In this document: positions 1 through 11,371 of the stretch, piece by piece
Layout: every line of letters begins with the position of its first letter
Position numbering within the stretch: position 1 is the first letter of the stretch
DNA from: Lentinus brumalis
Taxonomy: Eukaryota; Basidiomycota; Agaricomycetes; Polyporales; Polyporaceae
Assembly (NCBI GenBank): GCA_001792895.1
Contig: MARA01000031.1
Span: 372,001 to 436,000, forward strand
Direction of reading: 5' to 3'
Length of the DNA stretch: 64,000 nt
Program-made: the position numbers and the translations under genes
The notes under the pieces: model-generated
Told to the model about the DNA's origin: nothing
Seen by the model: only the letters and a program-made list of their open reading frames with translations
The model's database searches: none

Positions 1-960
1 TTGAAAGTATCGCATGAGCTCGCTCAACAGCTGCATGCCGTGGAACTCGGGAAGCAGGATGTCGAGGCTTCGGAGATGCGTGCAACGGGAGATCACTCGT
101 GCTTCTACGGTGCAAGGTAGCACTAGAAATGGTAGACAACTACGCGTCAGCGTGCGGCATAGGTTGAGATGAATGAAGGTGCTCACCCTCGCCCTGAGAG
201 AACGCATAGTACAGCGTGGGCATGATCCCAAAGGACGTCAATGTTGGTGTCATCGCATCCAAGAGAGTTCCCAACTGAGCGGCGCCGCCGTCGCCAATGT
301 GTGGGGTTGTGCAGGAAATTAGCTCTATGCGCCTGATCTCCGCTGGAGTCTTCGAGTGGAGCACCAGTCGGGAAATGAAGGACAGCGGGACCACCGCTGC
401 CGAGATGGTGCGGAGGGAAGTGGACGACGGTCCCGGACCGGGGCCGGATTCGCGCGGTTTGGTCATGAATTTGATGTTCTCGTTCTGCACTTTCAGGTAG
501 TCGATGACGGAAAAGAGAGAGATGAGGTCGAGCAGTGAGTCCATGTCAGCCTCGTTGTGGTTGCAACGACTCAATCTCAGGACGGAGATATGTGGAATGC
601 ACGGGGTGGGTCGAATACGGTCAGCCCGGTATTGCGAGAACGTACAGCGGGTAAGTTCCAGAACGTGTAGCCTCGGGAGAGAGATGAGAACAGCTTGCAG
701 TTCGTATATGGTGAGCGGACCTTGGTGGCGCATGCTGAGATTGCGTGTCGCGTAAGCTGAGGAGGGAACTGCTGCAAGGAATGGGGAAGACGCGCAAAGG
801 GGCGTTGGTAATTGGGAACAGAGATGCTGTGGAACAGATGGAGTTGACTGGAGGAGAGCCAGGCATTGCAGACGAGCGAACAGTTGTCCAGAGAAAGTAG
901 GTCGTCGTGTAGGAAGTCGATAACCATATCCCAAAGCTCACCGGGAAGGACGACTGATAC
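1..960 (-). CDS. F-box/leucine-rich-type protein, copy 1 (partial, probable frame break)
   Basis: Reading leftwards from a likely acceptor at 961, the sequence gives an F-box: LPGELWDMVIDFLHDDLLSL followed by DNCSLVCNAW, the pattern seen in the two complete F-box genes at 2.9 and 5.4 kb. F-box proteins are substrate adaptors of SCF ubiquitin ligases, binding Skp1 through this motif. The leucine-rich part, containing LQAVLISLPRLHVLELTRC, lies in a different frame. The switch near 720-780 looks like one missing base, since no plausible intron explains it. A further leucine-rich stretch (HLRSLDILLPEFHGMQLLSE) continues to the left edge, so the gene is cut by the window. Either a recent pseudogene or a sequence error. 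Substrate unknown. Confidence 0.55.
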
Positions 961-1474
961 CTACACACACAGCGCGGTTGGAATCATCGGCGTGAATCCG
1001 ACAGAGATTCCAGCAAGACGTACCTTTCCTGTGGACATCGCGGACATAGATCCATCGCTGTGTCCCACCACCTGGTCCTGCAATCCGTTCCATATGGTTT
1101 TCACCCAGGCTATAACACTCATCGCGTAGCTTGGAGAGGGCGGGACGCAACTTGCTGTTATGTGAGCTGAACACCGAACAGGCTTTACGGGCAGAGTAGC
1201 AGCAAGACTGATGGCAGAGGAAACGGGGGAAGACGGGATGATGGAGGGGAGGAGGAGGCAAGAGCCAACCTGTGCTCGGATTTGTCCGAGGCACGCAGGC
1301 GAGCGGCAGTTCCCAATCTGCTACACACAGCAAGGTTGCGCTGTAAGTACAAGTACACCTACAATGACTGCGCATGAGTCCTAAGGTCTAAGGCCTCAGG
1401 GCTCAGTGCTTAGTGCTCGGGCAAAAAAACGATGAATCGTCCCCTAGACATACAGATCTTACATGGACGCGTTG
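961..1474. other. Intergenic stretch with one unassigned coding-like segment
   Basis: On the minus strand, roughly 1190-1030 reads as a charged peptide (containing LRPALSKLRDECYSLGENHM) that ends at a good donor, AAAG|GTACGT, near 1024. The following acceptor at 961 leads into F-box copy 1, but the phases do not match. It is therefore either an exon of a broken upstream part or the remnant of another gene. I do not recognise the family. Nothing else is seen up to 1474. Confidence 0.3.
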
Positions 1475-1608
1475 CTACTTAACGCGTGACGTCACGCGTC
1501 TTGCCCCGTACGAGTACTGACTTCGTCGGAAGGGCATGGCCACAGAGACAAGGACCACGGATGTTATCGTCACTTCAGGGTCCCACATCCCGCATAGAGA
1601 GTGGCGCT

Positions 1609-2968
1609 CTATGCAACAACGACCGTCAGCCTGCGCTGCAATGTGACGCGCGGGAGGTTCGCTTCGAAGGACCCCCGGAGCACACCACCAACATCCCCCT
1701 GCGGTAACGATGACAGCGCCGAACCCTCTCTGAGAGCGCGGCTTGATCTGATGAACTGCATCAGGAGTCGAAAGCGGACCTTCGGCGGGAAGGCTGCCAT
1801 CTTCGCGTCTACTTGGGCCCACGAGACTCGCTGATCGTTGAAGCTGGAGAGGGCATGCTCGAAGATCGGGGCGGAGAACCGCATCTCTCGAACGGAGGCC
1901 GGAAGATCCGAGGCCATGAGCCAGTAGAGGACATCGGGCACTGTGGCATTGTCGAGAGAGAATGTCACGAGCTTCAGGGCCTTGCACCGCGCGAGATTCA
2001 GTCCATAAGGACCTGTTGATGATGTTATCAGCGTGTGGTAAAAGTCGCAGCTCGACTGCTTGCTTACCACCCTGTGCGATTTTCAGATGTCTCTTCCCAA
2101 AAGATCCAAGTTGGACACGACGCAAAGATGGCATGGCGGCCAACAGCGGTCCGACTCCCAAGGGTTCTAACACACCAACAACCGACAGATGGAGCGAGGT
2201 GATGGTCTGAACCATGGACTTGAGATCATGAATTAGAGCGGACAGCAGAGATTTTGGGGCATAGGTGATATGTAGAGTCTTCAACGCCAAGCCGGAAGGA
2301 ATGAGCTTCGTGGCTAGGAGCGACGAGGTGCCGGCTTCGTCGAAGGCGGAGAGGTTCATCTTGACGTCTACCAGTGCGAGATAGGTGACTGAGGGAAAGA
2401 GAGCCAGAAAGCCGTAGAGTGCGAGTAGAGTAATAACTCGACATCTCTGAAGAGACAAGCTCTTCAGCAGGCCCACGCTGTGACATAGTGGGGAAATTCG
2501 CATGTCTCCGGCAATGTTGCGAAAGGGTTCATCGAGTAGTTCCACTGAACGGAGTTCTAGTTTGCGCAGGGCCGGGAAACATGAGAGAATGGCAGAGAGC
2601 TTGGGCATCGACAGTGTTCTGTAGCAGCCTGGAGCATCGGAATCGAGCACGAAGGTGATTACGTGCCGTGCGATATGCGGCGACGCGTACAAGAATGAGG
2701 TGAGCTCCTCCTGAGTGCCCGGCGCGGTGCGTTCGGCGGGTCCCCGGCCTCCTCGTGGACGCGGCCAGGTGTGCGACAATAGGTTGAAGAGGCGGTGCTG
2801 AGCCCTGTGAGTCCATTCCCTGCAGACGAGAGAACAGCTCTTCAACGTGCGGGTGTCGGCGCGTAGCATATCGATAGTGATATCCCAGAGCTCTGCGGGT
2901 AGTTCAATGTGTTGCCCTTGAGGCGCATCCATCCCTGCTGTCCCGTTGGATTTACTCGATACGGGCAA
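1609..2968 (-). CDS. F-box/leucine-rich-type protein, copy 2
   Basis: Two exons, 2968-2068 and 2012-1609, joined over a 55-nt intron (donor GTAAGC, acceptor ATCAACAG) with matching phase, give a 434-residue protein. The F-box is at about residues 22-60 (LPAELWDITIDMLRADTRTL, then SLVCREW). Behind it is an irregular leucine-rich region (LSAILSCFPALRKLELRSVE) and a C-terminal block shared with copy 3 (SFEANLPRVTLQRRLTVVVA here against LEAALPRVTKQGRLAVMSK). The expected role is recruiting an unknown substrate to a Skp1-Cul1 ligase. It lies on the same strand as copy 3 with the same single-intron layout, so the two are probably tandem paralogues. Assignment of the fold is firm; the cellular target cannot be read from sequence. 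Confidence 0.8.
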
Positions 2969-3558
2969 TCAAGTGATACAGTAACATACCAGCACGAGTG
3001 GATTCTCTTGATACCTGATCAGCCATACCCTCGTCTTTGTCAACTCCCAAAGCTCACTGCGACTCATTAGTATAATTACAGGGAATCTTGTCACAGAACT
3101 CACATCGATCCTCGATACTACTCTCAGAAGCAATACGCTTCGCTGTAACGCGAATACAAGGAATTCTCCACCGTAGCCCGCTTCCAGTCTGAGGTTTGAC
3201 CACCAAACGAGCTCGGAAGGCGGTAGGGGCCACGATCTGTAGAAGAGATTGAGTAGTATGATCAGAAACGATGTTCCTGAGCATTGTACCTCTGCTATCG
3301 GCCGCCGGAGATCACCAGGGTCCTTCCAACTGCGAGTTCTCCAGGTTGTCTGCCAGTTCAACGGCACCAGGATGTCAAGCAGACCCGAGATTGAAGTAGT
3401 GGAGACGTCCTTGAGATCAGTAGTAGTGGCCAAGTACAAGCTGGACGATCTTCAGCGCTTATATCATATACGCCCAGACGCCCCTTTGCTCTCGACCGCC
3501 ACGGTCGCCGCCTCTCGGACTTGCTCGCATTCAAGTTCCAGCTATCTGTTCGCTCATC
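2969..3558. other. Intergenic, nothing recognised
   Basis: Short open frames exist on both strands, but none shows a recognisable domain or consistent splice structure. It is probably the promoter region of F-box copy 2. Confidence 0.4.
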
Positions 3559-3850
3559 ATGTTCGATCACTCATCTTTCGCACAAGACGCATCAAGCTCG
3601 AGAGCATGTCGCCGTCAGAGCACGATAATCCATCCGAACTCGAAGCTAGAACCCTTGCATACTTACACAGGACATCGACGATGTGGGGCCGTTCATTCCC
3701 TCCAGGAGGCTCGAAACTCGTTCGCCTATAGGACCCGCAAAGCGTGGGTACGCACGGAGAGCCTCTCGCACCTGGTGAGTCCATGTCATCCTTTACCGTT
3801 TATTTTCTGTCACTCTCCATGATTCGGCCGCTATCGTGTCTTCTGGCCGA
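3559..3850 (+). pseudogene. Decayed fragment of the Topors-like RING gene
   Basis: Two patches resemble the intact gene at 7.8-11.4 kb in the same order and strand. At 3578-3605 the sequence CGCATCAAGCTCGAGAGCA parallels exon 1 (CGGATAAAGCTCGAGAGCA), encoding RIKLES in both. At 3760-3840 a CTCGCACCTGGTGAGTCCATG stretch and the following 70 bases parallel the end of exon 4 and the start of intron 4 (CGCACATGGTGAGTCTATG). Because intron sequence is included, this would be a DNA-level duplicate rather than a retrocopy. No RING cysteines survive. Similarity was judged by eye. Confidence 0.4.
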
Positions 3851-4048
3851 CGCATAGTGGCTCAGATGCTGTCTCTCTCACCCCTACCCGCTTTTTCGTG
3901 TGTTTGACAGTCATCGGCCGGGCCTCAACGGTTCACGACCTGTTGGCTATACCTCGAATATTTCGATCATCGTTTGCTAGGATATCTCCATTATACTTGA
4001 CTGTGCCGCCCGTTTATCACAACTCCCAAGCGATGAAGGTACTCTACA

Positions 4049-5489
4049 TTACTTTGACATCACTGCCAATCTCCCTTGCTTGGTGACGCGCGGAAGCGCT
4101 GCTTCGAGAAAGTGGCGGAGCATGTCAACCTCCGCCTGTGTCGGAATCACTAGCTCTGCCAGGTCCACGGCCTGAAAACTGAAGTGGACCTGCGCTGGAG
4201 TCGACGCCGTCCTCGTGTCCAGCTGTGCCCATAGAGTCCGGATAACCGTCGAGGATTGAAGGTCGTACAAATTGAGAGGACCCGTCGTGACGTGGAACCG
4301 CAGCTCCAGAACGGAGCCAGGCAGGTCCACCGTCATGAACCAATTGAGGAGCTGGGGAAGCTCAAACTCCCATGGGCCATCGTGTGCCAGGGGAGTGAAT
4401 GTCAGGGTCTTCAAGTACTTGCATTGTGTGAGCCTCAGTGCATTGAGGCCTGCTTGAAAAGGCGTCAGTGATTTGTGAACAACGTTCGATTCCATTTTAC
4501 CGCCTACCCTCGTCATCCTCGCTCTGTATACGGTCGATATCATCCGCCACGTATCCAACGAGGTCAAGGCGACACAAGAACGGCATGTGAGCCAGCAACG
4601 AACTGATAGTCGCTGGAGTGTACCTTGCCGATGTGTAGAGACTGAACCATGTGATGCTTTTGGCCATCGTTGGAACGTTGACCACGAAGTACTGTACCAG
4701 AGCTGGCCGACTGGCGGTGATGGTCAGGGAATTGACCTGCAGACCAGTAGGCGCAAGCCCCGCTTCTGAGGGTTTGATGGCGCCGGCTTCGTCGAAGGCT
4801 GAGTGATGCAGTTTCGCTCCGAACCATAGATGTACGACGGAGGGAAAGAGTCTCATGAGACGATAGAATGATGAGACAGTAAACTGGCAACGCGAAAGAT
4901 GTAGCTCTGTGAGCGGTCCCAGGGGGCATGTCGCCGTCAATTCCGGGCTGAGAGAGGCCCCATCCTCCATGCCATCGCGAGCGCGTTCATCGAGGAAGTG
5001 CACAGCTTTAAGCCGTAGGCTGCGCAGCTTCGGGAGACAGACCAGGACAGCTTGAAGCCTGTACAACGACAGATTGCGGGAGTTGGAGCGACTCAAGTCG
5101 TGGATGAAGATGGTGACGTGCCGTGCAATATGCGGCGACGCGGATACGAATGAGGCGAGGCCATGGAGAGTGCGCGGAGGCGAATCTTCGGGCATATGGT
5201 CCTGGGGAACGGCAGGCCGGCTGGTGACCTTCAGTCCGGGATCGTCAACTGGGTCTTCACGCGGGGAGTGCGACAGAACGTCGAAGAGGCACGGCTGGCT
5301 CCTGCGCCTCCAAGCCTTGCAGACCAGCGAACAGTTCTTCAATGAACGGGTGTCGGAGTGTAGATGTTCTATGACGAGATACCAGACCTCGAGCGGTAGG
5401 GGGAGTCTCGTAAAAGGCGCGTCATTCATTGCTGTAAGGTTGATGTTTAGGTTGTCGACGAGCTTATTATCGAAGAACTTTACGCACAA
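4049..5489 (-). CDS. F-box/leucine-rich-type protein, copy 3
   Basis: Exons 5489-4508 and 4449-4049 flank a 58-nt intron (donor GTAGGC, branch-like CACTGACG, acceptor AAGCAG) and give 460 residues, or 440 if the second in-frame ATG at 5429 is used. I prefer the latter because MNDAPFTRLPLPLEVWYLVI starts right at the F-box. The box continues HLHSDTRSLKNCSLVCKAW. The rest is leucine-rich (LQAVLVCLPKLRSLRLKAVH; LTELHLSRCQ). Copy 2 and the partial copy 1 share the layout. Presumed SCF ligase adaptor with unknown substrate. The 3' end faces a 200-bp gap and the Topors fragment. Confidence 0.8.
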
Positions 5490-6026
5490 GTTCCCGGTGC
5501 CCGGGTCCGTTCCACATCTCGAGTGGCTCGGGACATGTGAAGACTCGGAGTCGTCCGAGGATGCTGTGGCTCGACGCTATCCAGAGTTGAGAAGACAGGA
5601 ATGAGATATAAGTGGCGTCCAGGTACTTCAAGGGAACGTACGTGCCCGAGCTCCCTGGCAGCGCGGCTTATAGCACCTCTCGTGACAAAACTCCTTCTGG
5701 TGCCTTGTTCGCCATTGTGTACGAGCGTGAGCAAAAGAAGATCGACTCGATAAGAACGAACAGAGGGACAATGGTGGTTGAAGACTGCGCAGAAGTGCCA
5801 CCTCAGCGACGCGAACAAGATCGAAATGTCAATGTGCTGGTGATGGTATGGAGGACGATATGTATACACCGGAGTGTCTGAGTCCGAACCCGTCAGTGCG
5901 ACATTTTCCGCACGCAACAAAGCGCATCTCGGTACCGTTCAGCCGCTCGACCAACTCCGACACTATCGGGAGCAAAAGGAAACAACTTCAGCAAAATGCA
6001 ATGCGTATGCATGGTAGCAAGTAACT
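5490..6026. other. Intergenic, nothing recognised
   Basis: A 146-codon minus-strand frame covers much of this stretch but has no domain resemblance and overlaps the 5' end of F-box copy 3. Likely the upstream region of that gene. Confidence 0.4.
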
Positions 6027-6962
6027 TCAAGCGGTTAGTGCACCACAGCTTCCACCCTCCCAGTCATCCCAGCACAACGATAGAACCGTCGAGTCCCTCC
6101 TAGATAGACCGCCCGCAGGATCTCCCTCTCGTCCGGGTGACCCCATCTCGGCGAGCTCATCCGTGAGCTCCCACATCCCCCTCTTCCTCCCCTCAACCTT
6201 GAATCCCATCCGCTGCGCCAACCCAACCGACAGCGCGATGTCCGGATGTGTCAACCACTGCACGCGCCGGACCCCGAGCCCCGGCGGCGACTGGTTTAGC
6301 AGCTGCAGCAAATAGCGCAGGAGCACACCGACCATCTGCTTCGCGACGTGCGTATCGCGGAACTCCGGGAACACGACCATGTATCCGATCTCCGTCGAGA
6401 GTTTCGCAGGGGACGTTTCAAAGAGAGTGAGGACGCCGGCGAGGCTCCCACCCCACTCGGGATGCTATGCGTCCGGCCGCATCTTCTCGGGCACGGCGAA
6501 GAGGATGATGTGCGGGTCCCGCCGGAGGAACAACTCGAAGAAGGAGATGGTCTCTTCGAGCGTGAATATGGCGGGATAATCTCCTTCCTGCGATTGCCGA
6601 CGTGACGCCAGTTTGTCTCGGCGTGTACGGAGGGGATGAAGGGCACCAGCTTGATGCGGTCGCTCTGGAGCGTCTCTCGTGCAGAGAATAGGCGAAGGTG
6701 ACGTCGTATGCGCTCAGCGTCGGGAAGGACGTCTCCGATTTGGAAAACTGTAGAGGGCTGGGAGGTAGTTATTCACCCACAGCATGATTGTTGTGGGTGA
6801 GATGTTGTGGCAGGGGTCCCGTCGAAGTCGCTGAAGCTGGACGCAGGGAAGCTCCGCCCCGGCCCCGGGGTCGACCAGTTCTGACTCTTTTGGACTATCG
6901 GAGCGCGCACGATGCGCCGTCGTATCATGCGAGACTCTCAACCAACGATATTCGATGAGCAA
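6027..6962 (-). pseudogene. GNAT-family N-acetyltransferase, broken
   Basis: Conceptual translation follows a fungal GNAT protein but only by changing frame. The start segment (6962 to about 6740) ends LWVNNYLPALYSF. The next block in another frame reads QIGDVLPDAERIRRHL, then ETLQSDRIKLVPFIPSVHAE. Near 6600 it returns to the first frame (YPAIFTLEETISFFELFLRR), meets an in-frame TAG at 6467-6465, then continues through GYMVVFPEFRDTHVAKQM and LAQRMGFKVEGRKRGMWEL, the acetyl-CoA-binding half of the fold. Two opposite frame shifts plus one stop make it a pseudogene, or a badly damaged sequence. Functional GNATs transfer acetyl from acetyl-CoA to an amine; the substrate here is unknown. Confidence 0.65.
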
Positions 6963-7133
6963 ATGTTAATCTCCCAACTTATGCTGATGGTTCACGACAA
7001 GATACATACCTCGTTCGATACTCACCGTACTTCTGGGCAGTGCAAGTGTGACGCTAAGGGGTCGAGTCATTCCGATACCAAAAGCTAGTACATACGTACG
7101 TTGACATCACGGGTGAGAGGACGCGTGTAGGGT

Positions 7134-7389
7134 GTGTCCGACCAGATCTTCGACTTGAGACACTTGATGGTGCTGGAAGTACAGACTTCAGAGTCGACAG
7201 CACGCGCCAGATACTGCCTTCAAGACTTAAATCCGAAGGTCCGACGGCGAAGAGGCGAAGCTGGTACCTGTAGGTCCATGTCCTGCGAAGAAGGAAACAA
7301 TTTCTCAGCGAGCGGATGTCCGAGGAGGCGTGTTGGTCCCTCTCGATTGAAAGCGTTGCTGCCATTGCTGCAGACTTGATGCTAATCAT
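7134..7389 (-). pseudogene. F-box relic
   Basis: Around 7330-7230 the minus strand reads SDIRSLRNCFLLRRTWTYRY followed by QLRLFA, which parallels SDTRSLKNCSLVCKAWRRRS of F-box copy 3. The preceding box residues are degraded and no leucine-rich tail follows. It looks like a truncated, non-functional member of the local family. Confidence 0.5.
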
Positions 7390-7798
7390 TGGATCAAGTA
7401 GACAGTGGGAAATGCAGAAACATACCTGCTAAAAGACAAGTCTATAGTGGCGCAAGCATGCCCACTTGGGCCAAGGAATGTTGAAGTTCGTCGAGTCACG
7501 ATTCCACTACGAACTCGCGTGGCAAGTGTCGAAGACGCCTTGGTGTAATAGCCAAGCTGGACTGCAAACTGTTGATCCTGGCAGTGACTAGTAAGAACTG
7601 TAGCAGTCTCAACAGGTAAACTGAGTGAACGTCGAGGTAGTGGCGAGAAGAGGCGGGGCGCTAGAGCCGCCGTAGCATTGTGACCGTGACATGCATCACA
7701 CACGCCGCAGACAACGTTGGTGCTTTCTTGGCTCTCGGCCAACTCTCGGCCGTCACTCCGACTTGCTCCAGTTTCATGATCTTGCTTGAACATCTGCT
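7390..7798. other. Promoter-side intergenic region
   Basis: No gene seen. It separates the F-box relic from the divergently placed Topors-like gene and probably holds that gene's promoter. Confidence 0.4.
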
Positions 7799-10700
7799 AT
7801 GACTAGCCCACCAACGAAACGGATAAAGCTCGAGAGCAGTCCGCCACCGGAGCCTGAGGATGCCAGTGCTCTCGAGCCTGAAGAGCTTGAAGATGCTGAT
7901 GCAGAACACTGCAGTATATGCTTGCAGCCTTATGCAGACCGGACTATGATTCCGACATGCTCACATGAGTTTTGCTTTGAGTGCCTCCTCATCTGGACTG
8001 GTGAGTACTTGCACCGTCACTTCCCAGGCGAGCAAAGTCACGAGCTATGCTACAGAGCAGTCCCGCAGATGTCCGCTTTGCTCCCAAGATGTAGGCAAGT
8101 ACCTGATGCACAACATTCGCTCGAAGTACGACTTTCAAAAGCATTACTTGCCACCACTACGCACGTCCCCCAGCCCGAGAGTCCCGCCGTGGTACAGGCG
8201 AACGCTCGTCGAAGGGCGGCACGGCGCCGGGAGATTGTGTGGGGACAACGGCGACGAAGAGAGCTCGAGGAAGCTGATGAGCTGGAGCAGGCGGTCGAGA
8301 AGCGGAGATGGGTGTACAGGCATCGACTCTACGCGAAGGTGAGTTCCTTTGAATGTTAGATGGCCAACACGTTTCCATGTTATCCCGTCGGACACGCTGC
8401 AAGGCCCACATGAGGGCTTTGGCACTTGCGAATCCTTGCTACATGCGGCACAGCAGCGCGCGGTGAGTTGCGGTCACAGGGTGGGCGAACGGCTGCGTAG
8501 CAAACGTTGGCTGTATCAAGGCGGCAGCGTAAGCATATTGGCTGCGCTCCGTCAAGTACTGTACCATCATCCAATCTCAAAGCGGACCTATCCATGCCCC
8601 TTCTTTAACCGGCAGAGTATCCATCGGATTGCCCCCGGACGGCATCCCCGTCCTGATCTTCTGACGGAATCCCTCACAGCAATTGTCATGGAGTGTTCGC
8701 GTCTGTCCTAACTCAAAGTGTGTCTGTGTCCATTGATCTAAACCTAACCTGAAGACTGGTCTAGCATGTAGCCTCCAATCCTTACACTCGCTATCGACCG
8801 TTTCCAACACCGGCCCAGTTTTCGGCCTCTCAAGATTATATCTCCCGAGCGACTGTGTTCATTCGGCGCGAACTGAGAGTATGGACTGGACTGGATGTCG
8901 AGGTTTGTAAGAAACGAGCTATATACAGAAGTGCTCACAAGCTGACGCCGCCACATCCACTCTCAGTTCCTGACGACATTCACCATATCCCTCATGAAGT
9001 CTTTGGATATCCGCTCTGAGCCGGCCATCCGGCTCCTATCCGAGTTCTTGGACATGGACGCCGAGCACGGGCATGAACGCGCGAACGCGGAGCATTTCGC
9101 ACATGGTGAGTCTATGATGCTTCTTCCATTTCTTAGTCACCGTGCATGCTTTGGTCGCTATTGTTTGTTGTGGCAGATGTGAGAGTGCGCCCTTCATATA
9201 CCATGTCCGTCCATTGACTCGCAAAGCGGTCTGTCCTTCCTTTGAATGCTCGCCAGAGTTCGGCCATTTCATAACCGCTCGGGGACTATATGTTCTTCGG
9301 GCTTGTGAGCACCGGTTGCTTGCTTCGCGCTTCAGCGTCTACTACATGTTCTAGCCACTGACCACGTTTCATCTGTGCATAGAACTGTATTCTTACATCC
9401 GCTCACCGTATCGCGACTTGTCATCTTACGACAAGAATGTCCAGGTGAGATATCTCTTCTGGTTCTGGCCTCTCGAGCGGTCGTATTCACAGCAAAACAA
9501 TAGTATGACGTGCCGCTTAATATCCCTCCGCCGAACGCGCCTCAGCCGGCTAGCCGACGGTGGCAGTCACAATCCCAATCCCGTTCACACTCTCGAGACG
9601 TTTCCATGAGGCGTTCTCCGTCCCCTCAACGCCGACGACGCCCAAGATCTCGGTCGCCCTCCCCTCTTTCCAGAGCCTCACCCGTCCCATCTCCTCGCAG
9701 GACGGCCTATGAATCTGGGTCGAGAAACCGTAGAACTCGGGACGAGGACCGACGCAATGACCGTTACCGAGGACGTCAGCACTCTCGGTCCCATTCGAGG
9801 GACAGCGCAATGCTTACTTCAGCTCCATCCTCCGATCATCGCACCGTACATTCCAGCCATGCCGAGGGACACGATGGGCCAAATAGCACCGAGTTGAGGC
9901 GCGATAGGAAAGGGAAGCAACGTGCGGAAGATCCTTCCACCCCATTCACCCGCGAGGACGATGCTGTCGGTCTCGGTGGCGGTGAGGATGCCGGCAGACC
10001 TCCCGCGCAGGGCAGCTCGGTCTCCCCTCCTGACGGCAATGCTGCGGTGTTATCGACGCCTCCTCGCACCGCAGATGTTTCACCCTCCGGTGCCACCGAG
10101 GCTGTAGAGACTCCCCCTTCGGGGCCCGCTCCCAGGCAGGCGAAGCAACCCGTGCGCATCCGCCGTAATGCATGGCAGACGATACAGGAGCATCTCGCCG
10201 GTGACAGGAGAGAGCCGCGTCTGAACAAGAAGAGAGAAGAGGAGGCGGGGCCGGAGGCTGTTACCCCGTCGCAGTCACAAGCCCCAAATGCCTCAGCGCC
10301 TGTCTCCCGCAACCGAGCCCTGCGCCCTGAGGATATCGATGCACCTCCATCCGACGAAGCCGTGCCCTCCCTACTCTTGCGGCTGTCGGAACCTGTCTCG
10401 ACAAACGCTACTCGCCTTCAGAATGCAAATACCACCGCTTTACGAGACTCGCACAGAGCTGCTCTATCCGCAGGCAAGACCGCTTCCACATCGGAGTCGG
10501 ACGTACGCACGCATGCGCAGCCTGACAGGCAGCCTTCAATGGCAGATACTTCTACCGCATCTCGTCTTGCTCTACACGCACAGCACACCGGAGGTCCCGG
10601 ACACAACTCAAGCGAGAAGGACAACTCGTCGAAGACGAGCGTTGTGGGGGATGTAGCGGCACCTAGCCACATGCCGAAGTCCTCGGCATCGCATTCAGCA

Positions 10701-11371
10701 GGTGAGCTGCAGCCCTTCTGCCAGACTGTGTGCAAGCACCCTCGTATCCTAATCGCGGTTACAAATGCGTGTGCCCCGTTTCCCGTATAGGCACGTCACA
10801 CGAAGGAAGCGATGCCACGCCCGCTGATCCACGTTTTCTGCTCATGCAGAAGCTGGAGCTCGAGAAGCGCAGGGCGTTGGACGTGGCCGGGGCGGTTCCC
10901 ACTCCCACCGCTGAGAAGGAGAAGGCAACACAATTGTCGTCGTCGTCTGCCCTTGGCCGCAAGGCTGCTGCTCGTCTCCGCGATGGCCCTGGCGAACCTC
11001 AGGTCGTGCCTGTGCCAGGGGAACCGCCCGGCACGCGTGCTGGGGCTGGTGCTGGGGCTCGCGACGAGCCCGCAGGCTCGGACGTCGTGGTTACGGAGCC
11101 AGAGTTTGAGCTAGATGCGAGTGCTGAGCGACGGGAGACGCAGCTGCGTAGCCAGGCACAGCTCCGTGTCAGGCTCGCTGCCGCAAAGCGGGCAGCATTG
11201 CATGGTGTCTCTGCCGTGGATTCGGACGCACGAAAGGGACCAGGGAGCGGGGACGGACATGGGCATACGGCCGGGACCGCGGCTGGGGACTCGTCTCCGT
11301 CCGGTAGAGATGAGAATCTCACGTCGCAGGAGGTTTTGCTGAAGAGCAGGCTGAAGGCGCGGAAGGCTTAG
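7799..11371 (+). CDS. Topors-like RING-type E3 ubiquitin ligase (one apparent missing base)
   Basis: Seven exons: 7799-8000, 8056-8338, 8765-8902, 8967-9105, 9383-9444, 9504-10701, 10791-11371, giving about 867 residues. Residues ~36-85 form a C3HC4 RING: CSICLQPYADRTMIPTCSHE, FCFECLLIW, then RRCPLCSQDV, with the exon 1/2 junction inside it. Next comes the conserved Topors block: HNIRSKYDFQKHYLPPLRTS, HVASNPYTRYRPFPTPAQF, RELRVWTGLDVE, EFLDMDAEHGHERANAEHF, YIRSPYRDL. The rest is low-complexity Ser/Arg/Pro sequence and a C-terminal QLRSQAQLRVRLAAAKR helix. Such proteins ligate ubiquitin (and in animals SUMO) to nuclear targets. The frame breaks at the C-run 8167-8171: one more C would join LPPLRTSP to QPESPAVVQANARRRAAR. 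Introns 2 (426 nt) and 4 (277 nt) are unusually long. Start chosen at the first ATG before the KRIKLES segment. Confidence 0.8.

Noticed and set aside
9836..10312. 158-codon minus-strand frame
   Set aside because: Lies entirely opposite exon 6 of the Topors-like gene; a shadow of GC-rich coding sequence.
10418..10735. Minus-strand frame opposite the end of Topors exon 6
   Set aside because: Antisense shadow with Cys/Ala bias and no motif.
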